A stretch of 37,043 nucleotides of DNA from Cochliopodium minus (lineage: Eukaryota > Discosea > Himatismenida > Cochliopodiidae): contig JAMYWO010000139.1 in assembly GCA_024220525.1 (NCBI GenBank), forward strand, positions 27,895 to 64,937. Direction: 5' to 3'. Below the pieces are notes generated by a model. The model did no database searches. It was not told where the DNA came from and saw nothing but the letters and a program-made list of their open reading frames with translations. The position numbers and the translations under genes were made by a program. This document shows positions 13,301 through 21,864 of this stretch, in pieces. Numbering within the stretch: the stretch's first letter is position 1; each line of letters starts with the position of its first letter.

Positions 13301-13514
13301 CAATTGATGTATCAGATTTTCTTGTGATTTCTGAATTTTATCATTTTCCTATTTTTTGATAATTACACATTCAGAAATTTTGAAAAAGAATTATATTAAT
13401 AGAAAGTACATTTTTCATAGAATCGAATTTATCATAAAGATATTTTTCAAAAGGATCTAATTTGTCTAATTCCAATTTTTTGTCTTTATTCAAAGTGATA
13501 AGTTTCCTTGACAT
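7317..13514 (-). CDS. BAR - RhoGAP - C2 - ankyrin-repeat protein
   Basis: Seventeen exons join in phase (complement 13410-13514, 13208-13348, 12959-13062, 12627-12900, 12215-12469, 11912-12152, 11417-11752, 10836-11085, 10465-10692, 10369-10409, 9795-10130, 9008-9393, 8641-8836, 8048-8365, 7812-7834, 7609-7753, 7317-7555), giving 1205 residues. Residues 1-208 are helical and BAR-like (FLEAYKNFFTEGYSLIKDI). Residues of about 218-400 are a RhoGAP: FGVPLEEVIKRDGKIPKFI, arginine finger Arg261 in GIFRESGSA, then YFLELPDPLFP and MNPKNLS. Residues of about 468-566 are a C2 domain (LRITV...SDPFVRVKI, NKTLNPVWDHHVEI). Residues from about 640 hold degenerate ankyrin repeats (VTPLEIAIRN, GLTPLHLA, GDTPLHLACQ, GADINAINHYGKT). 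It likely switches off a Rho/Rac GTPase at curved membranes. The spectrum of targets is unknown. Confidence 0.85.
7862..8040. repeat. TTTTAA-type simple repeat in an intron
   Basis: The intron between the 14th and 15th exons of the BAR-RhoGAP-ankyrin gene is mostly repeats of 6-7 bp built from TTTTAA and TTTTTAA. No coding or RNA signal is visible. Confidence 0.8.
9394..9794 (-). other. Long A-rich intron of the BAR-RhoGAP gene
   Basis: This 401-bp intron lies between the 11th and 12th exons and is bounded by GTAAAT and TTCAG on the minus strand. It is nearly all A/T with short repeats such as AATAAATAAATAAA. I see no gene, RNA or conserved element in it. Confidence 0.6.
11098..11251. repeat. 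15-bp tandem repeat in an intron
   Basis: The unit ATCAAAAATAAAAAA is repeated about nine times with a few substitutions (A to G before ATC) and one shortened unit. It lies in the 331-bp intron between the exons encoding the two halves of the C2 domain in the BAR-RhoGAP gene. Confidence 0.85.
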
Positions 13515-13563
13515 TTTTTTATTTAATATATTTGATATTTTGAAAATCAAAAAATTAAAAAAA
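13515..13563. promoter_or_regulatory. 49-bp divergent start-to-start spacer
   Basis: Only 49 bp separate the ATG of the BAR-RhoGAP-ankyrin gene (minus) from the ATG of the HAD-like gene (plus). The spacer is almost entirely A/T. Both core promoters and 5' leaders must fit here or overlap the coding exons. Confidence 0.6.
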
Positions 13564-14390
13564 ATGCAAAAAGATAAAAAATTTAGTGTATTCTTCTTTG
13601 ATTTGGGCAATGTCCTGTTAAAATTTGATCCATTCGAAATGATTGAAATCATATTTGGCAAAGAGGATGAGGTATTTATAGCGTCTATTTTTATGAAGAG
13701 TAAATAATCACTGCAAAAATTCATCAAATATAGGAAGCAAAAAAACTTTTGGATATCATTTGCAAATCAAAAATTTGGACAGATTTGGATAAAGGAAAGA
13801 TGTAAAAAATTTTTTAAAAAAATAAAATAATTAATTTTAATAAATCAGCCTGAACGAGAAAGCTGTGGAATTATTGCCAGAGAAGTATAGTAAAGAAAAA
13901 TTTAGAAGATTTTTGGAAGAATTCCCATTGAAAATGAAAATAATAGAAAAAGGAATCAGAATTCTCGAAAGAGTGAAAAAAAGAGGATACAAAGTAAATT
14001 TTTGAACAATTCATTCATTTAAGTGACAACTCATTCAAAAAAAGATTTATGCACTATCTAATTTTCATACAGAATCATTTGCTAAAGTCAGAAATCATGA
14101 TTTCTTCAAACTGTTTGATGGTAAACCATGTTCCTTTTTAAAAATGAAAATTATCTCATAACTTTTGGGTAATAGGATTTTGTATGTCTTGTCACATTCA
14201 CAAGAACAAGCCACACCAAGAGATTTACGAATACGCATTGAAAACTGCAAGCGCAAAACCAGAAGAATGTGTATTTCTAGATGATCTGAAAGAGAATGTG
14301 GAGGCAGGATTAAAAGCAGGGATCTTCTCGGTAAATTGCCAAGATCATGATCAAGCGATAAAACAACTCGAAGAAAACAATGTTATTTAA
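13564..14390 (+). CDS. HAD-superfamily hydrolase, YihX-like
   Basis: Five exons (13564-13671, 13734-13801, 13849-13993, 14045-14120, 14176-14390) encode 203 residues, as usual for this HAD group. Motif I is FFFDLGNVLLKFD with the likely nucleophile Asp13; Gly15 replaces the second Asp of the canonical DxD, as in bacterial YihX (DLGNV). Other matches are WTDLDKGKI in the cap, motif II YALSN, a motif III Lys in the segment KNKPHQEIYEYALK, and motif IV VFLDDLKENVEAGLKAG. Such enzymes dephosphorylate small sugars or other metabolites in the cytosol; the substrate here is unknown. It shares a very short divergent promoter with the BAR-RhoGAP gene. Confidence 0.85.
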
Positions 14391-14628
14391 AATCTATTCG
14401 GATGAAGATAAAATTAAACGATTCGTTGTATATTAATCACAATTTTTTCATATTCAAATTTATTTTGGCGGGATCTTGTAAAACAGAAAGTATAATTTGA
14501 TTAAAATTTTTTATTAGACTCCCTTGAAAAGGAATGAAAAATTATAAAACAAGGTATTTAATGCCTTTTAACAAAAGAATATTTCTTGAGAAAAACATAA
14601 ATCCAACAATCCCAATAAGATAATATTG

Positions 14629-15524
14629 TTAATTCTTTTTAGGATCAAGTGCATTAGCCAACCAATCGAGACCTTCACTCAAACCATCGCCGGATACAGC
14701 ACTACATGGCTGTATGTACCATGGCTTTCCTTTGATAGAACTCAAATGAAGTTTTTCTGCAACTTCTGCAGATGGCATTGCTTGAGGCAAATCTTGTTTG
14801 TTTGCAAACACAAGCACCTTGACATTTTCCAATTCTTGTTCCTTTAGGGCTTTATGCAATTCTTCATTTGCTTCATCTATTCTATCTCGATCCGAGGAAT
14901 CCACAACAAAAATTAATCCTAAATTTAATAATATATTAAAATTTATTTTTAGATTTAATTTTGACGAAAATATATTATATTTTTATTTTTTATTATTTAC
15001 CCTGCGTTCCATTGTAATAATGTCTCCATAAATTTCTTATTCTATCTTGTCCACCAACTATAATAATAATAGATTGATGGTTAATATCACATTTTGATTA
15101 TAAATTTTTGAGTGAAATTAAAAAAATTTACTATCCCAAACCATGAATTTAAGTTTTTTATATTGTACAGTTTCGACATTGAATCCAATAGTTGGTATTG
15201 ACTAAAATTAAATGATTATTAGGATCTTTGTGTTTAAAAAAAAATTCTTTTTAATCTGTGCTTACTTGGATGACTTCTCCCAATTTCAATTTATATAAGA
15301 TTGTACTTTTTCCTGCTGCATCTATTTTTGATTGATCAAAATTATAATGAGCCATTTTATTACTCAATTATATAATTCTTATTTACCTAAACCAATCATC
15401 AGCAATCTTGTTTCTCTTCTTCCACTTCCGAGATTTTTGAGCTATAACAATAATGAGTAAGTATTGGTTGATTATAGATATTTGTGGGAAAATTGATTGA
15501 AACCTTTTTTAAAAAATTTCCCAT
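14629..15524 (-). CDS. Arf-family small GTPase
   Basis: Six exons (complement 15504-15524, 15387-15441, 15266-15321, 15132-15201, 15001-15057, 14629-14918) give 182 residues, full Arf length. The start was chosen because it yields MGN with Gly2, the N-myristoylation site, and an amphipathic helix before [11 protein letters not shown]. Nucleotide-binding motifs are P-loop GLDAAGKS (24-31), switch [13 protein letters not shown], switch II WDIGGQ (66-71, Ile where most Arfs have Val), NKQD (126-129) and CSA (158-160). The C-terminal region [20 protein letters not shown] is Arf1-like. It should recruit vesicle coats or lipid enzymes to Golgi-type membranes. The first exon is only 21 nt. Confidence 0.93.
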
Positions 15525-15869
15525 TTACAGTAAACCTTTTTTTTTTTTTTATAATTTATTTTAAATTTTGTTCATAATTAATTATAAATTTGCAACGTTT
15601 ATGAATTCAACCTTGAAAAAAGAGTAAAGTGAAAGAAGAGGAATTAAAAATTTAATCAGTGAGATAAAACCAATATGAAATATCCCCGTTGATAGAATTT
15701 AAAGCAAATAAAAATAAAAATAATTATAATTGTTGTGCAAACTGGATAAATCAAATGAAGAAGGGATTTAAAGAATCTTGAAACTTTTTTACAGAATGAT
15801 TAAAAATTCAATTTTTCTTATTTGAGAAAATAATAAAAAAAAATTTGATAGAGAAAACATTGAGAATAA
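15525..15869. promoter_or_regulatory. Divergent intergenic region, Arf / Cgr1-like
   Basis: This 345-bp spacer lies between the start codons of the minus-strand Arf gene and the plus-strand Cgr1-like gene. It is AT-rich with a poly(T) run near 15539-15550. No gene or RNA is apparent. Confidence 0.4.
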
Positions 15870-16565
15870 ATGAAGAAAACAATGAGTAAGAATAATGTTG
15901 TAAATGACAACAAAAAAAAGGAACAAACAGAAAATAAGACAACCCCATCCAAAACAACACCAAAAAAAAAAGAAGAAAAGATAAAGGAAGTTGTAAAATC
16001 ACCAAGAAATAATAATAAATCATCCGATAAAATAGAATCTGAGAAAATCACTGTTAAAAATAATAAGATCGAAAATAATAATAAAGTGGAAGAGAATAAG
16101 GATAATAATAAGAATGATGAAAATAAAAAAGAAATAAAGAATGTTGAACAAACAAAGGATAATAATAATGTTGAACAAACAACAAAGAAAAGTAAGAAAG
16201 AGGATAGAAAAAGAAAGATGTTTGTTGATGAGACCCAATTAGTGGGGCTGCCTACATCCAGAAAAGGATGGAAGAGAGGCAAAATCGAGCAACCTGCATC
16301 TCAATTGTTCGTATGTAAGCAGCTCAGACCAAGCTACAAGAAACAGAAGGAATTGAAGAGGGAGATCGATGAAATCAAATTAAAAGAAAAAGAAATCAAA
16401 GACAAGAACAATGAGGTGAGAGAGAAGAAGAGAAAGAGATTGGCCGAGAAGAGGAAGCAGCAGGAGGAGAATGATATCAAGGGGACCGTCTATCAGAGAA
16501 TCAAGACTACCAAGCAGCTCAAGAGATTGTCGAAGAAGCAGTGGAAGCAGGTCATGATGATCTGA
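15870..16565 (+). CDS. Cgr1/CCDC86-like nucleolar rRNA-processing protein
   Basis: A single uninterrupted exon encodes 231 residues. The first 120 residues are low-complexity Lys/Asn/Glu/Thr. The C-terminal half matches the Cgr1/CCDC86 family: VGLPTSRKGWKRG, a basic stretch, then a long coiled coil rich in Lys, Arg and Glu (KEKEIKDKNNEVREKKRKR) and a closing KLxxLSKKQWKQV. Family members act in 60S ribosomal subunit assembly in the nucleolus. Codon use changes along the gene: the conserved half uses many C- and G-ending codons, the N-terminal half is A-rich. This is one of the few intronless genes here. A second in-frame ATG lies 12 bp downstream; either could be the start. Confidence 0.75.
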   Translation: MKKTMSKNNVVNDNKKKEQTENKTTPSKTTPKKKEEKIKEVVKSPRNNNKSSDKIESEKITVKNNKIENNNKVEENKDNNKNDENKKEIKNVEQTKDNNNVEQTTKKSKKEDRKRKMFVDETQLVGLPTSRKGWKRGKIEQPASQLFVCKQLRPSYKKQKELKREIDEIKLKEKEIKDKNNEVREKKRKRLAEKRKQQEENDIKGTVYQRIKTTKQLKRLSKKQWKQVMMI

Positions 16566-16789
16566 TTTCAAGAAAATCTTATATTTATATAATTAAAAAA
16601 TTGGGAAAAAAAAAAAGAGGGAGAATTTTTGAATTAAATATTTATCAAATTTCCAAAAAAAAAAAAAAAAAAAAGAGATTTGAATAAATTTAATTTTTGT
16701 TTAACTTTGGGGAGTTAATTTTTAATTTTTCTGGTTTTTGAGAGCTAATCTAAAATTTAAATAATTTAATTTGTTTTATCAATTTTTTT

Positions 16790-18406
16790 TCATTTTTGTT
16801 TTTGCCTCTTCTCCTTTGGATTGATGTTGACTTTGTCGAATTGCTCGAGGTCCAACTTGGAAACAAGCAAAGAGTGATCAGAAGAAGAAATGTCAAAATG
16901 ATGAGATTCGTTGTTGAAAGGGAAAGGAAAAGAGCAAAGTTGAAGACGAGAATTATCATTGAGTTTGTAACAAACAACCAATGTGTCAAGGCTTTGTTTG
17001 CCTCCAATATAAAAAGTACTTGTAAGAGAATTGAAACAAACGCTTCTCACGTCAAAGTCGAAAGCGATCTCCTCAATGAATTTGAACTGGTTGTTGGCGA
17101 GATCGAAAGTGGAGATTTTTTTGGTGCTGGGGATGTAGACCAACAAGATTTTGTTGGTGGAAACGCAAAGAGGTGTGACAGTAGTATCAGTTGGAATATT
17201 TTCCTTTTAAAATTAATTTTTTTGGATCAAAATGGTTAAAAAAAAAAGGTGATAATAAAAAAAAATGTATTACTAAATTTAAAATAATAGGAAATAATTA
17301 AAAATCACAAAAAAACTAAAAAAAAAAAAGATAATTGAAAAGGATATACGAAAGCATAACTGGAAATTAGCTTTGACTGATTTATGTCCCACATTTTGAT
17401 AGTAGAGTCCGAAGCACCAGAAACGAAAACAGAAGAATGAACAGGAATGAATTTAGACACGAATTTGGTGTGGCCCATGCAAAAAGAGTGGATGTTGTAT
17501 GAGTTTGGGTAATGACTAACACGGATACTTTCACTTCTGTCCACTGATATTGTAAACTTTCCATCTACTGTTAATCTCTTGAAAAAATAAATTAATAATG
17601 AAGAAAAATTAAAAAATTTAAAATAAAAAGTTCTAAAAAAGTCAAAAATGTTTTGGAAAAAAATAAAAAAAAAAAAAAAAAAACTTGTTTTTTTACACAA
17701 TCAATCAATGCGCTCAAATGTCCAAACATAAACTTTGGCTCGCTCTTTGAAAAATCCTTGAGATTGCAATAGTAACTCGTTCCTGTGCTCTCACAAAATA
17801 CAATTTGTGAATTATCTCTATTTTTTTTTGTAAATGAAAAGATTTTAAAAAAGAATTAAAGATTTTATTATTGTTGATAGATTGATATTGATTCGTTTGA
17901 AAAATTTATTTTTTTTATTTGAGAATTATATGAGAATGGATCTGAATGGATAAAAAATTTTGATAATTTTACCTTGAGAAAAAACATACTGATATTCTTT
18001 TCTTTGCAGATCTATTCAATTATCCATATTAGTCGTTTAAATAGATTTTTTTTTTTTGTTTTTTTACTTATTTCCCAACAAATTCCATGATCCACATTCC
18101 CATACATGTACCAATTTATCATCTCCGGCACATGCAAAATATTTTCCATCTTCTGAGAATGATATGGAGGTAATTACGTAATAATTTTTGTTTTGATTTT
18201 GGTGATGAATTTCTTGATTTACTTGATGCAATAATTTAATCTCTCCTGATCTGATTCATAAAATTAATCATTTACTATTGAGAGGAGAATTTTATTTCTT
18301 ACTTATTTATGATGAATACTTTATTGTTAGAACAGATGGCAATATCTTGGGTGAATTTATTAGTTTCTATCAAATGTACAATTGAAATAACTTTTTCATT
18401 TTCCAT
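16790..18406 (-). CDS. tRNA (m7G46) methyltransferase WD-repeat subunit, Trm82/WDR4-like
   Basis: Six exons (complement 18303-18406, 18068-18250, 17973-17996, 17697-17817, 17350-17577, 16790-17203) encode 357 residues in phase. WD40 repeats include SISFSEDGKYFACAGDDKLVHVW. The diagnostic Trm82/WDR4 segment is LTVDGKFTISVDRSESIRVS followed by FCMGHTKFVS and SGASDSTIKMWD. The protein is the non-catalytic partner of Trm8/METTL1, which methylates G46 of tRNA in the nucleus. The third exon is only 24 nt. The 5' splice site after exon 5 reads GTATATCCTTTT, so a U12-type site two bases further on is a possible alternative. Confidence 0.85.
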
Positions 18407-18657
18407 ATTCGATCAAAAAAAAAATCCTATTTTTATTTTTTAATTTATTATAAAACCGTTATTTTTCCAAATGATTTTTGAGTACAATGAGATCGAACAA
18501 TGTTGTTATATAAAAAATTTTGCTTTTTTATTGAAAAAATTTATTTTGCTTTTTTTTTGTAAGAGGAATTAATTTTATCTACTTTTAATTTATAATTGGT
18601 TTGATATTTGTTCAAATGTCAAACATAAAATCCAATATATTGATGGAGGGATATATT

Positions 18658-19447
<790 letters not shown>

Positions 19448-19868
19448 TTTATAAATATTATAGATAATTATACAAAAATTTTTTTTTTATTTAATTTTTG
19501 AAGGGATAAAAAATTTAATTCAAAAAAAGAGCCAATTCTACTCTAATTTTTAAATATTATCAATCCATATCAATCCTTCCAACTCCCCAATAAGGAAATT
19601 TTGCCATATCTTCCATCGTGGCAATAAATATCTTTAATTTTTTTATTTTTTGAACAAATTAATTCAAGAAGCAAAGTTTCAACCAGAATGTGGACCTATC
19701 CCATCAAAATACTCAATATTGAGCAAATTTTTGTTTAGAATTGTTATATTTATTTGTCACAACACGCAATTCTCAAAAAACAACACTTATACACAAATCA
19801 AAAAAATATATAAAAAAAAAAAAAATAAAAAAAAATTATTTATTTTTAAATAGCTATAAACCAAGCAG
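19448..19868. other. Divergent intergenic region with an unexplained higher-complexity stretch
   Basis: This 421-bp spacer lies between the start codons of the E2 gene (minus) and the TRAP-beta-like gene (plus). Positions of about 19555-19740 are clearly less A/T-biased than other spacers. Short open frames exist on both strands (for example LIQEAKFQPECGPIPSKYS on plus; ATMEDMAKFPYWGVGRIDMD ending in a stop on minus), but none has a start, splice context or recognisable family. It could be 5' leader sequence, a small RNA gene or a decayed exon. I assign no product. Confidence 0.3.
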
Positions 19869-20717
19869 ATGAATAAATTATATTTGTTATTGATCACTTT
19901 ATTATTCAGTCTTTGCCTTTGTGCATCTGAAGCAGAATCAAACCAAAAAATTGATGTTACAAAAGAATATACTGAAGAAAATGGATTATATAGATTTACA
20001 GTAAAATACAAAAAAGGAGCAAACGTTGTAGGATTAATTACTCAAGTTTCTATTTGGGATTCTCTTCCTGAATATCTTGAACTTACTGAAGGTGTATTGG
20101 TTAAAAAACTTCCAAATGTAAGAAACATTTTTGATTTTAAAAATTTATTTATACAGTAAAATAAAATATATTTAAAATTAAATGATTGCCAAATTAAAAT
20201 TATACACCATCTAAATTAAAACCTTTCAATTTCTACAAAAAATTAATCTTTTTCATTTTAAAATTTTATACATAGGCTGGAGATAATTGGGAAACCAATG
20301 AATATGTTGCAAGATTGGTTGATTATGAATTCACATTGGATAATAGGACTCTTACCCTCACCATTCCACCTGCAGAAATCACTTTTAATTCTGGATCCAA
20401 ATTAGAAACTGCTGTATCTAATACATTTGATATTAAAGTTAGAGGTCCTAAGATCCCAACTGGATTTATGTAAAAGAATTTTTTCTTATAGAAAGAACCT
20501 ATTGACATTTATCATCTTATTCTGATCTTTATTTACTAACATAATGATCATATTCTTTCAATTTTTTTTATAAATAACCAAATTTTCTTCTCTTAGCAAT
20601 TTCCCATTGGCTGTCGCTGGAGCAATTTATATTTTGCCTCTCGTAGCTGCTTATTTTGTCATCAAATCATTATCATCATCTGCATTAACTGTTAAAGAAG
20701 ATAAAAAGAAAAATTAA
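19869..20717 (+). CDS. Translocon-associated protein subunit beta-like (TRAP-beta/SSR2)
   Basis: Three exons (19869-20117, 20276-20469, 20597-20717) encode 187 residues, close to the family's usual size. The architecture fits TRAP-beta: an N-terminal signal peptide (LYLLLITLLFSLCLCAS), an immunoglobulin-like luminal domain (FTVKYKKGANVVGLITQVSIWDSLP, TLTIPPAEITFNSG), one C-terminal membrane helix (AVAGAIYILPLVAAYFVIKS) and a lysine-rich cytosolic tail ending KEDKKKN. TRAP sits at the Sec61 channel in the ER membrane and aids insertion of some secretory proteins. The match rests on architecture and moderate sequence likeness, so another small ER type I protein is possible. Confidence 0.65.
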
Positions 20718-20900
20718 ATTAGGAATTTGTTTCAACACAATAACAAATGATTTATATTTGATTAAATTTATTATTATAAACTTTCATTTCTTGTTTTTAA
20801 AAAAGATTGAGATCTTATAAATAGTTTTTATTACAAGACAACATCATTTTAATTTTCAAATCAAATTTGAAGAAAAATAATGGTGAGTGTGGCCACAATT

Positions 20901-21752
20901 TCAATTATCTGGTGTATCGTGTCTCTTTCTCTTTTTCTCCTTTTTTTCAGGGGTATCATGTCTTCTTTTCTTCTCCTTCTTTTCCCTTTTCTTTTCCTTC
21001 TTCTCTTTTTTTTTCTTTCTTCTTTCCTTCTTTTCTTTCTTATCCCTCTTCTTTGATGATCCAGTTACTTTTGAGGACTCTACCCATTTTCCATCTTCTA
21101 ATCCTCCTACTTTAGGCAGATCGTTCTCCAATTTCTCCCCTTCTCCGAATCCCGTAGTGTATTTCGATCCTCCTTTCACCAATAATTGCTCCATCTCTTT
21201 CTTCGTCAATTCTTTGCCGAATAATTTCACCTTCTTTGGTTTTTGTCCCCTATTTTTTGATTACAAATTTACAAGAATGATATATTTATCAAGAGATAAT
21301 CCTTCTTTTATCATTTAATGGAAATATTCTTTTTACAATCAAATCATTGATTGAAATTTTATTTGATATCAGATTATTTTTGATGATCGTTGGTTGGAAT
21401 CATTCAATATTAAATTTTTGAAGAAAAGTAAGTTATTTTTATTTTGTTTTTTCTTACAATGCCTGCATCATTATTTCTTCCTCTTGTTTTTGTATCCTTT
21501 TCATCTCTTCTTTTCTGGTTTTTTCAGTTATGTTTTTATTTCCCCATATCCAATTATCTGATGTTTTAATTGATTGTCCAATATAATACTCTTTAAAATG
21601 AAGATGAAGGCTTATTATTCACAAAGGGTTTTTTATATTTTACCTCTTTCATTTGGCTTCATATTTTTGATATCATCCCATTTAAATTGATCTTTTCCAC
21701 CTCGTGTCCCACCTCTTATTTCACTCTCAAATTCAAAGTCAGAATGGTGCAT
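20901..21752 (-). CDS. MMTAG2-like (C1orf35 homologue) basic protein
   Basis: Three exons (complement 21644-21752, 21458-21590, 20901-21249) give 196 residues. The N-terminal part matches the multiple-myeloma-tumour-associated-protein-2 family: RGGTRGGKDQFKWDDIKNMKPNERE, YYIGQSIK, then a WIWGN segment and EEEIMMQALGQKPKK. A central LFGKELTKKEMEQLL segment follows, and the C-terminus is a long Lys/Arg/Glu tract with two HDTP repeats (RRHDTPEKKEKKRKRHDTPDN). The human protein is nuclear and phosphorylated; its role is poorly defined. It lies tail to tail with the TRAP-beta-like gene (183 bp) and 112 bp from the divergent RasGEF gene. Confidence 0.75.
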
Positions 21753-21864
21753 TTTTTTTTTTTAAAAAAATTAAATAAAAATTGAAGTTATTAACAGTTA
21801 ATAGATCAACAAAACAATCAAATCAAAAGATAATCAAAATAATCAGATCTTAAACGAACATATA

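Noticed and set aside
14626-14847. Plus-strand open frame over the Arf gene
   Set aside because: The minus strand reads a complete, motif-perfect Arf GTPase.
20867-21318. Phe/Ser-rich plus-strand open frames that look like a membrane protein
   Set aside because: They are antisense to the Lys/Glu tail of the MMTAG2-like gene.
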